DNA of 53,786 nt from Discostella pseudostelligera (taxonomy: Eukaryota > Bacillariophyta > Thalassiosirophyceae > Thalassiosirales > Thalassiosiraceae): positions 1-53,786 of the forward strand of contig JALLBK010000336.1 of assembly GCA_036940085.1 (NCBI GenBank), written 5' to 3'. The notes under the pieces were generated by a model that saw only the letters and a list, made by a program, of their open reading frames with translations, did not search any database and was not told the origin of the DNA. Positions 19,442 to 29,358 of the stretch are shown here, piece by piece. Positions within the stretch are counted from its first letter, which is position 1; each line of letters opens with the position of its first letter. Position numbers and translations under genes: made by a program.

Positions 19442-20804
19442 ATGCCAGTTTTGTGTCATTTTTTTCGGCTGCGGCTGCTACTTCTGTTACTTCTACCCGA
19501 TAATGTCCATCCCTTTGCAATCCACCCAATCATCGACATCGCTAGAAATAGAAAGTGGCGTGGAATTAGAATTCATTCGAGCACGCCACCATCTACTACT
19601 ACGTCTAGATCGTGGCGTCCATCAGTAGCGCCCTTGCAAACCAAACCTCAGTATCATGATAGATTGAAAATCAGACGGTTGCATCTGCAACTTCATCTTC
19701 ATGCAGAGCAAGGGCAAGGAGGCCAACATCTGCATCAGTTGGAAATGGAAATACAACACCAACAGCACTATGCATCGAATCGTCGATCGTTTGTATCCCA
19801 ATTTTGTGTCAGCTTGATCTCAGTGTGGTGTTTGTCTCCCATGCTCGCCTCAGCAACAACAGTTGTCTTGCCATCAGACACATTTGAAGATGTAGAAGTA
19901 TTAGCAGATGATGGAGGCGAGGGACCAGCCTTTCACTCGGCAGCATATGGATTAGAAGAATACAACAACTCAATTGTAGCATCACGAGATACCAACATTA
20001 GTCCTAAGGAAGTGTATGATACCATCTCCTCAGAGTATTTGAGAGGTGCATATGATGCCGCAATGACGAAGAATTCTGACACCAGCAGCAGTGTTAATGG
20101 CGTGAGACAAAAACGAAGGATGACACCCAAAGCCTTGGATGTTGGCGCGGGTGCCGGAGTGTCGACTGAAATTCTCTACAAGATGGGATATCATACCATT
20201 GATGCATTAGATTGGAGTGGGAAAGCATGGGAGCGATATGTGATAGATGATCCATTAGGCGTATGTCCGCCCAGTGTACAATTTTATGAATTGGATGATG
20301 AACGATATTTGGAGAGCTGGCGGAGGAAGTACGGTGGCGAAAAAGAGGGGCATTCGGAGCAGGAAGAAGACGAGAATGGTCTATTCGACGCCATAGTATT
20401 CAACTTTGCCATCAATGAATCCAAGGCGATTACATTTGCCACGGAACTGTTGAATAAGGACCATGGGATCTTATTGGCGCCGATTAATACATCGACTGAT
20501 TATTGGTTAAAACAACGGTATAAGGTGATGGATGCATCGGGTAAAGTATTATGGAGTGCGGAAGATGTTGGAGCGTGGAGCGTGTTATTTCAACCGGATG
20601 TGACGCAAGATACGGTGAGCAAGTGGAGGGGTTTGTTTTTCATTTCATTTGCTGAATATATTGCAACAGTGTCACTCATCCTCTCGTTCCTCTGACGGAC
20701 TGACGCATCTCTTCCTTTGGTCACTATGCACTCAATTTTGTGTTCTCTATCAGTGTCAGGGCATTTGGTGCTCACCATATAATGGATTTCAAAAGAAGAA
20801 ATAG
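19442..20804 (+). CDS. Class I SAM methyltransferase with plastid and possible Tat lumen presequence
   Basis: Exon 1 19442-20614 and exon 2 20760-20804 (GT-AG, phase 0) give 405 residues; without splicing the frame would run to 20695. I prefer the spliced end because GIWCSPYNGFQKKK is a compact plausible C-terminus. Residues 1-28 contain a Leu-rich signal ending VHPFA, like a diatom plastid cleavage site. Around residues 118-142, NRRSFVSQFCVSLISVW...LASA has a twin-Arg, hydrophobic core and A-x-A site like a thylakoid lumen signal. Motif I is KALDVGAGAGVSTE (about 230), followed by an acidic strand (DALDWSG) and DAIVFNFAINES. Substrate unknown. Divergent from another plastid-type gene. Confidence 0.7.
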
Positions 20805-21022
20805 AATGCAAATAAATCGACACGCGGGGGCAAAGTTGTACTGTGTCCACTTGTTCATCCGGAAGCATTTCTTAATGCATTGCGCATGGCAATGTTCATT
20901 CACACACAACCTCTTCAGTGATATTTAGTGCCAATTTGTCATTGAAATCTTTCATCATTCCGAAACTCCTTCTACTTCCTTTCGACGACTGCATTTTGCA
21001 TCACTTTTGTTATGTAAACGAA

Positions 21023-22109
21023 TCATCGCCCCTCCTTCTCCTCCTGATGCTCCGAAAAGGCATACAACTTGTGTTCTACAATATAATCAAGAACACTCTG
21101 TGAGACCATCTCTTTCAAATCTTGTAAATTAGTGCATTGACGAACGGCCGAGGAAGAGACATTTGTTAATGATGTGGGTATGCAAACGACATGAATGGAT
21201 GTAGAGTGTGTGGTAGGATTGATAATTTGCCATTTTGCAATGAGTTCCTGGAACAATTCGTCATCCTCGTAGGTAGTGTTCTTCTCCACCATTGATATAT
21301 CCGCAGCAGCAGAAGTTGCAGCAGCTGCATAACCATTATTGGCCTCCTCGGCACTAGTTGTTGCGCCCCCGTTCCCATCGACTACCTTTCTTGTCCCCTT
21401 TCGACGAAACACCACTATCCGATGACCAACCAACTTGAATACATCCTCGGTTCGTTTCCACTTCCCTCTAGCCAAATCAATGAATGTGTCAGATCCCAAT
21501 GCTAATGTAAAGTCGACATTGGGTTCGTCGGCGGTGAGCATGTCTAATAGGTCGGCGGTACCAATGTTGATGAATGGTTTTTGATCTCCGTCCCTTTGTT
21601 TAGTATCATCAGAAAATGCAATTCTCAGTAACAGAAGTTGACCGCGTAGCAGCAGCTACAACAAAATATGTTCGATTCACTTACAGATGATTCATGTTGT
21701 GTCTCTCATGACAAATTCGTTCCGCCTCCGACACTACCACCCTGCATCTGCTGCTGCTGCTGCTGCTATTGCTGTTTTTCCCTACAGCTACATCATTCTC
21801 AAACACCGAATTACACATTTGTACACGATGTTGGTACGGTGTTTGATTCTTCCGTTTTATGGAGTACATGTGTCTATAGACGGGTAGGATACGGACTTCG
21901 TCGAATGATAATAATGATGCTAGATATTGCGCAATGCCCAAATGACCCCCGATGCCGGTGGGTGGATCGGCGGAGAGACCGAAGAGACACACTTGTCGTC
22001 GACGACTGCGATCATTTGAATGATGAAGAGAACTGCTGTTTGGCTGTGACGGTGGCTGCTGTCCTAGGTGGCTCATTGTCGTCAATCCTCTTCCTGGCAT
22101 CCTCTGCAC
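21023..22109 (-). CDS. Nicotinate/nicotinamide mononucleotide adenylyltransferase-like (NadD family)
   Basis: Exons 22109 (or 22076)-21685 and 21593-21023 join GT-AG into 331 (or 320) residues; the start is uncertain between the two ATGs. Exon 1 has VCLFGLSADPPTGIGGHLG, a variant of the nucleotidyltransferase GTFDPxHxGH motif, then VRILPVYRHMYSIKR and PYQHRVQMC. Exon 2 has LALGSDTFIDLARGKWKR and, near the C-terminus, TNVSSSAVRQC corresponding to the ISSTxxR motif, then VLDYIVEHKLY. The family transfers AMP from ATP to NMN or NaMN to make NAD precursors. A low-complexity insert (about 215-255) and a spaced HxGH motif are deviations, so activity is not certain. Tail-to-tail with the methyltransferase. 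Confidence 0.8.
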
Positions 22110-22394
22110 TCGCTGTCGGATTAGTTGCCGATTCGCTATGGCCTATTGCCATTGCCTGCCATGGCCATGGTCCATGATCTTTTTCTGCGCAGTTTATGGT
22201 AGGAATAACGTAGGAATTAATACTTGTTTCGGCGGATCAATGCCTCCATGGATTTGCTCCTGCCATAACAATAACCGCCGCCGCCGCCGCCCATATCCGT
22301 AGTCTGCCATAGGACACCCCTTACCCCCCACCCCCTCCAGCTACTGCTAAATCTCTCTCGCTAATCAATCTTCTATAATCAATATATAAACATC

Positions 22395-23222
22395 ATGATA
22401 GATCCAATGGCAGACATCGATGGCGCCACTTCCGGTGGCGGTGCCATGGATCCAACCACAACCAGCGATGGCGAACATAATCAAGAAGTATTTGACATTA
22501 ATGCACATCGTATCAATATGAAGAAAATGGATTACATTCGTTCCTTTATGGGGATTGTGAGTGGGTGTGTTGCCGGTGTTTTGGGGTTGACTGGATTGAG
22601 TGGACTTGGTGAGTCTTGGTCGTGAGATGTTGACTCTCGATATGTTGGAATGGATTGCATCGCGTCATTACTTGGGATGGAGCAGCAGCAGATGTCAGAA
22701 ATATACTCTGACCGTCTTGATTTCCATCTCTCGTTCTCTCACTTTTATGTATTCGCCTCAACCAATTCAAATAATGCACTCATCCGTCGACCATCCATCA
22801 CCGTTCCACTCCATTTCACCGTATCACCCCATTTATCAAATTTCACTCATACATCAATTGGAATACCGATGACGGTTGAATCTTTCGATTGGCCTGTGTG
22901 GCAATAAATTTCAATACCCCAAAACCCACGCCATCCCCACGACGAATAATGCACAATCGGAACATCAACTTTGCCGCACAACAACAACGCTCTCTGCAAA
23001 TCACAACAACAAATCGACTGCTACAAATCTTCAGTTTGCTTCCTCCTACTCCACATTATTGTCAATCTCTCCCTTCTATTCCTAAAAATGAACGGGGATT
23101 TACATGTCTATACAAGAGAGAAGAATCTATTGGTATTTTTAATTGCATCGGATTTACAAAAGTGTGGAATGTCCTTCATGTTATTTTGGACGCTGTTCTA
23201 TGGATTGGTGTACTTGTTTTAG
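22395..23222 (+). CDS. EMC6: ER membrane protein complex subunit 6 (EMC6)
   Basis: Exon 1 22395-22608 and exon 2 23035-23222, phase-1 GT-AG intron of 426 nt, give 133 residues. The spliced protein has an acidic N-terminal extension, then MDYIRSFMGIVSGCVAGVLG, LTGLSGLVCFLLLHIIV across the splice, and the C-terminal MSFMLFWTLFYGLVYLF, matching EMC6 in order and length of helices (human 110 aa). EMC6 is a core membrane subunit of the insertase that places tail-anchored and multipass proteins in the ER membrane. The intron is four to five times longer than most neighbours. Divergent from the NadD-like gene. Confidence 0.88.
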
Positions 23223-23915
23223 GAGATGGAATTCAATATCGATGCTGATTGATAATGAAATGGACACATTTGCGCCACATCATTCTGGGTAGAAATGATT
23301 GATCGGCGTGAGCGATTGTTTGGTCGAGTGCGGATGAGTGACTGTTCTCGGTGCTGACTTTGGTTGCGAGAGAGATATGTAGATTGAGAGAGAGAGAGAG
23401 TGCCATGAAGAATCAAGTCGGAATGGTGAAAAGAAGAGAGGGGTGTACATGACATGAAGACCGAACAATAATCACGACATTTGGAACCTTCACTTGCTCC
23501 GGGCTTCAGCGCTTGATCGGGATCGCTCAACGAACAATCAGTGATTACATTCCTACGAGCTATGGGCAATCATGCGGTACATTACTAAGCTCAAATAATT
23601 TTTAGTATTCTTCTCCTGTTGGAATCGACAAAATGTAGGCAGCCGAGCCCAGCTCCCTCTTCGTCTCTCCCTTCTATCTTCTACGATATCTACTTCCACT
23701 TCCTATTTCGCCGCCTCCATGCCACGTGTAAGTTGGTGTTTTAGCGGGAGATGCTGGCGGGAAGAACCCCGCCACCTGCCCACGCCACGTCGACGTCGAT
23801 GCAACATGCAACTCACACCACACCACCACAAAACTGAGGACATGAACATGACCATCCATTCAACAAAGTAGGAGTACTGAACAAACACTGCGATAGCCGT
23901 CGGTACGAGGCAACA
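23223..23915. promoter_or_regulatory. SERF gene upstream region with inverted CACGTG and GGCGGGAAG elements
   Basis: Holds GCCACGTGTA at 23721-23730 (the TACACGTGGC element inverted), AGCGGGAGAT at 23744-23753 and GGCGGGAAG at 23756-23764, about 150-200 bp before the SERF start at 23916. A GA dinucleotide run lies near 23376-23400. No gene is supported in this stretch. Confidence 0.5.
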
Positions 23916-24668
23916 ATGACGAGAGGCGATCAACGTGATAGGGATCGAGCCAAGAAGCAGGCCAAGCTTCAGAAAGAGACAAGAAGCCAAGGCAAGGTAG
24001 GTCGATGTTGTGGTAGCAACAACATGTGTCGTCTGTGCCAGGAGTGCTGAGTAGTTTGTGAGTTCGGTGTACGTCGACGCGCTCGTCCACCGATACAAAT
24101 GTTCATCATGCTGACACTTGTCTGAAAAGCGAGTCGTGGTGATGGGATACAATTTGAATCTACTCCAGATGAATGATTTGATGTGTGCCATTATATTTGC
24201 GAGTATGTGAAATTTTTGACAAACTCCCCAATCGACAGGTTGGGATTGCGGCAACTACGTGAAATCTCCCTGGTTTGATATGCGATTAGCATGGCACCCA
24301 TACTGAAGCTATCTCTCGATGGGAAGTGTGGGTTGGCATTCACTCTCATGCAAAATATGAAAGCGATGGTCGTGGGCGACGACATCATCTCAAAGAGAGT
24401 GCAACTATGGTATATCTCACTGAGCGTGAATCTACGTATCCCACAATTACTTCATTTGCAGGAAGGTCGACCTGAACAACGAAATCTCAACGATTCGGCT
24501 GCCCTAGCGGCAAAGGTTGCAAAGAAAGCTGAAATGAAACAAAAACAGGAGGAAGAAGCATTAAGGGCTTCGTCAACTACACCTGTGGTTAGAAAAAAGG
24601 TTACGACGAAAAAGGAGGAGGATCTCGATGCATTGCTATCGGTGGGGCTGCCCGGAAAGAAAAAATAA
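23916..24668 (+). CDS. SERF/4F5 family small basic protein, 95 aa
   Basis: Exon 1 23916-23996 and exon 2 24462-24668 (GT-AG, phase 0) give 95 residues. The N-terminus MTRGDQRDRDRAKKQAKLQK matches the conserved 4F5/SERF start (MTRGNQR...AR.K). Exon 2 is a charged helix rich in Lys, Ala and Glu ending DALLSVGLPGKKK. In animals SERF proteins modify protein aggregation and have been linked to RNA and nucleolar functions. The 465-nt intron is long for this window. Both exons are needed to reach the usual domain length, which supports the splice. Confidence 0.85.
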
Positions 24669-25360
24669 CTACAAACTCGATGGTGACGATGTGCGCGCGA
24701 GAGAGGGTTTCATACTTATGAACCAAATTCGATGGCAAGTACTCTGATTTAAGTGCACGAATCACTCCACTCTCCACCTCCACTCCACCTATGCGAAACC
24801 TGGCGTGTCAAGCATGGAGTTCTATCCAATCATCTCTCATCACTATGTGTGTTCATAATCAATAAGGTGAAGATAGTTGTTGGACAAATATACCGAACAT
24901 GTATTCGTTTGATTATTGATTGTTATTCCACCGCCCATGGTCATCGTCGTGCTCAATTGACGTTGACGCTTACACGTGGCAGTGGTTTGGCGGGAGACTT
25001 CGAATTGAATGTTGTAGATTCGACTGTATTCTTCCCGCCTTTTTCGCCACTATTGTTATCGCCAAAATATCATTGTCGCCAAACTTTTTTCTTGTTGCCG
25101 CTGCCGCAGCCGCTAACCGCTTCCAAAAGCAAAGCAGTCGCTCTGCCCAACATCATCTCACTATCACCTCCCCTATCCCTTTTGAGCCCTAAAATACTGA
25201 CGATTTATATTTGAGCATTAGATATCACGACATTCAGATCGTGAGGCGATACACAATATCGATAAATACAGCGATAGTTTTTTCTGTCGCTGGTCTTTCG
25301 AGGACAACGACGACGAGCACCCAACCCTAAACTTATCGACTACTACACCATTCATAAATC
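24669..25360. promoter_or_regulatory. TMEM222 upstream region with composite promoter module
   Basis: TACACGTGGCAG at 24971-24982 is followed 6 nt later by GGCGGGAG at 24989-24996, the same order and spacing as at 17062. A reverse-strand CTTCCCGCC lies at 25031-25039. No gene is supported between the SERF stop and the TMEM222 start. Confidence 0.55.
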
Positions 25361-26012
25361 ATGCCACCAATGGCGCGAACGAACGACGAATCAGCATCAT
25401 GCTCCACTCATCCATTGGCATTCACAATCCTCTGGTCGCCATTGCCACCCATCACATGGGTACTGCCCTTCATTGGTCACATGGGTATTGCCACCTCGAA
25501 TGGTGTAGCGTGCGATTTCCAGGGACCGTATTCCGTTGGAGATCGGGGACGGATGGCATTTGGAAGTCCTACACGATATTTACGCTTTGATATTAGTTCG
25601 TTATCTGGTACGTATCTTAGGCATGCTTGCTTCCACACACACACACTACGAATAATTATTGTTTCTTGATGTTTCACACCACGTGCTCATTAATAACTCG
25701 ATTTTTGATTTCTTGTTTGTTATTTGTCCAAGTCTAGGTGGGGCAGAACAATGGGATAAGGCCATCATAGATGCCAATTCTGAATATCGAACTCGAATGC
25801 ACAATATATGCTGTGACAATTGTCACTCACATGTGGCGTATGCATTGAATACCATGAATATTAGTGCCTATGGCATTCGTAATTGGGATATGGTAAAGCT
25901 CTGTTTCTTATTGTTCTTTCGCGGGAAGTTTCTTTCCGTGTCGGGAATGCTGGCTCAGTTCCTTCCATTTGGTATTATTATCATGATTGTTGTTTTGGCG
26001 AAGACAATTTGA
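25361..26012 (+). CDS. TMEM222/RTE1 family membrane protein, 173 aa
   Basis: Exon 1 25361-25607 and exon 2 25738-26012 (phase-1 GT-AG) give 173 residues. Seen in order: LAFTILWSPLPPITWVLPFIGHMG, a DFQGPYSVG strand, then HNICCDNCHSHVAYALNTM with the conserved CCDNCHSH cluster, and NWDMVKLCFLLFF followed by a C-terminal membrane helix. This is the PF05608 (RTE1) pattern shared by animal TMEM222 and plant RTE1. RTE1 sits in Golgi/ER membranes and regulates the ETR1 ethylene receptor in plants; the role in other eukaryotes is poorly known. Family call is strong, function is not. Confidence 0.9.
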
Positions 26013-26284
26013 CAATATGCATGCATGATTCAACATTTGGAGTTGTCGGGAAATCATTACATTGCAAGTGAAGATGCGCTCTACCTGGTGAGAGACGGAA
26101 ATCAATGGTTAACAGACTTAGTTTCCGAGGAGTTATTTTATTCGGGTAGATTGTTTGCCGACCGATGTTTCTCCGGTGGCATGGAACGATGAATATGCAT
26201 TAATCAGCAATACTTACGCCCATCTCTGCGGCGCTTACCGGAGGGCAATGCATGTTTTTGCAATGCTCCTCTCGTGTGGCATGT

Positions 26285-28802
26285 TCAAGTATCTGAAAGT
26301 TTATGTACCATACTATCGATGGCGCTTTGCATCTTGACTTTTTGCATCGCAATCTCGGATTGAAACTTCGAGACCTTTTCTTCAAGTTCCAACCGTATTT
26401 TTCCTGGGTGGTCGTCAAAATGTGTTCAATCATTGATGAGATTTAGATGAGATAACAGGCGAGAGTATAATCAATTGCGTCATTCCGTAACTCACTTTCA
26501 GCCTTGAGTTTGTTGACCGCAGATGATAAATCACGCTCTTTGTTGTTGGTGACATGTTGTAGTTCCACGCGATGCATACTTTCCATCTGCTCAACTCTCT
26601 CCGTCCATTCGCTTTTTCCCAGCTGCAGCTTTCTGGACAGAGTCTTGATCATCCTCTCATACTCTTCCGCATCCTCGTTATTTTTGGTCATTAGTTCATG
26701 TTCTCTTTCTTGAGACGTTCTGCGCAGCATGTCTAGAGAGTGCTTCAAATCCTTGACTCGCGACTTTTCCTTATCAAACCGCTCGTTGTCTATCGAGCAT
26801 ACCTTTGCTTTCAACATGGCATCTGCTGCTCGGTTGAGTTGAGCCTCAAGATACACATTCTTTTCCTCGGCTTGTGACTTAACCTTCTTGCACTCCAAGA
26901 GTTGTGTTCGAAGATCATCTCGCTCCTCCAAGATCCACTTCATTCTTAGTACCGAAGCTTTCAGCCTTTCATCTTTTTTTTTACCTCGCGCATCAATCCA
27001 TAAAGCTTGGAGGAGTGCCTCGACTGATGATCCTCCACATAACGACACGTCTCAGCTTCCATGTTCTGCAAAATGATTGTCTGTCTATGAAGCAAATCTT
27101 TTGCTTTTTGTTCTGCTGCCACAGCTTGTTCACATCGCGACCTATCCGCTGCGGATCGTATTGCTGCATGTTCATACGCGTCTTTGACCGATTTGATTGT
27201 TTCCTGCGGAGAAGGTGGTGGGATATTAGTGCCGTAGACGACGATGGCTCGATCGATACTACCAATGACTTATACATGCACTCACATCTTTCGAGACGAC
27301 TTCCAACTTCAACTGATTCAGCAACGCTGCATCCTTGGCCATATGCGACTTTGCTTCATCGTATGCCATTGTCAGAGACTCGACCTTGGTTCTGCTACCC
27401 CTTTCTTCGGCCACTAATTCTGATTGCACGTGAAGCTTCTCACGCAATGTGTTTAATTCATTCTCAGATTTTCGAACATTCTCTTTATTTTCCGATATTT
27501 GCTTCCTTAGTTTGACTTCCAGTCTATGCATTTCCGACTTCATTGCGTCCGAACTTTCATTGAAGATGACTTCACTCGTTCGTTGGCTTCTTCTTTCGTT
27601 TTGTAGACATTCCTCAAGATCTTCAACTTCTCTTGTCAATTGTGATATCCTTTCCTCGGATTTCTGAATTGCTTCTCTTGAATGATCGAGAGTTCTTTTG
27701 CACTTTTCCGTCTCGTCGCTGAGAGCCTGATCGACCAGTTCCTTCGTTCGTTTAGCCCATGTCCTCTCGGATTCGACTTGTCTTACTTTTGAAAGCTTTG
27801 CATGTCTATCGAACCGGTTTGATAACCTCCAGAGAGAAAACGCAATATACAATTGCGATAAATGTTGTCTCTTGCTGAAGATGGTAAGTAAGAATCTGGC
27901 TGCTGCAGCTGTTTCACGTTGGTGCATGTCTGAATGATGCGATTCAGGCTTGTCTATCTCGCTTCGTTTTGCAACATCAATTACGACTACTGGAACATCT
28001 TCATTGTGACATCTCGTATCGTCGACACTTTTGGCGACAGATACATAATTTTCGATGATGGCAGACAGTGATGCAATCCGTGCCTCAAGGGTCTTGATCT
28101 TCTCCTGGGTTTCTTCGCCGTCAAACTCTCCGTGATTAATCGATTCTACCTTGGTATAATTTTGCATTCGTTGCTTTTCGCGTGAAGTTGACAGTGTGTG
28201 TTCTTTCACTTTCGTCTCATCTGCGGTATATCCCGGATGAATAGATAATTCATGTTCCAGTTTCAGCCGTGCATTCTCTCTTTTATTATTGCTAATTTTG
28301 CCACCGTCAAGCTGCACAAACTGAGTTCCAAGCAGGAATATGATCTTTTCACGATAGAAATCTTTTGAGCAAACTAAGTTGGTTGTTGAGAAGGAGAGCA
28401 ACCATCCATCAAATTGCCGAACGATTGTTCATTGAGACCATTCGAAGCCAAATTTAATGTTAGTAAATTGGAACACAGTCCGAGCAAAGATACTTTCTTT
28501 CGAACATTGAGGCACGGTGGCAGTGCATATCCATCATGAAGACAATTGGATGATATATCTAACTCGATGAGATGTTCGAGACAAGAAGCCCCTGAACAAA
28601 TAATAGCTTCTTCTTCCGTTTTCTTGCGGTTGCATTGTTGAGGTGAACAAATAATGTCGAGCAAGTGTATGTTGTTTGCATGGAAACTGACGTGCGTTGC
28701 CTTTTTCTTATGTATCTCGGCAATAATTGATATGGGCAACTGTTTGCCAATGCCACAATCGATCTTGCGATATCGGATAGTAGGATTCGTCATGTTCATG
28801 TG
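26285..28802 (-). CDS. LRR and long coiled-coil protein, possible LRRCC1/VFL1-like basal-body protein; two frame breaks
   Basis: Minus-strand exons: about 28802-27286, 27203-26496 and 26403-26285, all joined by GT-AG. The first in-frame ATG is 28802; the open frame continues upstream to a possible acceptor near 28845, so a short first exon may be missing. N-terminal leucine-rich repeats (LIELDISSNCL, LLTLNLASNGL) are followed by an LRR cap (VCSKDFYREKI...FVQLDGG), then about 600 residues of coiled coil including an AFSLWR motif like centrin-binding repeats. The frame breaks near 28395 (inside the LRR cap junction) and at an A9 run at 26972-26980, where one more A would restore the coiled coil. 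Either sequence errors or a decaying gene. LRR-then-coiled-coil order fits LRRCC1/VFL1, but this is an inference. Confidence 0.65.
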
Positions 28803-29358
28803 AATGTTGTTGTCGACTTCTTCCAATTCCAGTTCCACTAATCTTCGAGCTGTGACCGAAATAATTTTAAAAATTGTCTCCGATTTAAAATGAGCGGGTT
28901 TGGTATTCCATCATTTCGACAGAACGCAGGAGAGATAGCATGCTGGAGAGCCGACAGCCCATCGAACAACATGAAGAAGAATGACAGGGAGAGTCGATGG
29001 CAATTATTGAGACGGTGGTGGTAGTGATAGTCGAGACGGCATGGTCATGGTGATCGGTGGTGTTGTTGATGTTGGGGTGATGGGTGATAGTGATAGTGAA
29101 AGAAGAAGATGGTGGCGGGAGATAGCGGCAAAGATCCACAATTTAGCGATATGATCAATTCTGGTGTAGGAGTACAAATATTCGCCAAATTGAGGTCGTC
29201 AAAGATCTGGCGATGTTGAAGTGAAGAAATGGCGGGAGCGAGAAGTACAGACGCGTCAAGATACTGCACCAGCATCAGACAAGCGGGCAGACAGACGACG
29301 GAAGCCTCTCCCAAACCCGACGCCAGGCAGACGAAAGGATCACTTTCTCTTTGCAACC
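28803..29358. promoter_or_regulatory. Divergent promoter region with GGCGGGAG elements
   Basis: GGCGGGAG occurs at 29114-29121 and 29231-29238 between the LRR/coiled-coil gene and the eIF2alpha kinase gene. The frame upstream of the kinase ATG at 29359 stays open to a GTG at 29221 but has no ATG, so this part is taken as 5' UTR. Confidence 0.45.

Noticed and set aside
23703..24254. Minus-strand frame of 183 codons
   Set aside because: Overlaps the SERF first exon and its intron on the other strand; no recognisable family, Cys/Trp/His-rich as expected for a shadow frame.
24291..24461. Plus-strand ATG (24291) in frame with SERF exon 2 (MAPILKLSLDGKCGLAF...)
   Set aside because: Gives no SERF N-terminus; splicing from 23996 to 24462 yields the conserved MTRGDQRDRDRAK start instead.
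29221..29358. Upstream extension of the eIF2alpha kinase frame
   Set aside because: Begins at GTG, not ATG, and holds a GGCGGGAG promoter element; treated as 5' UTR.
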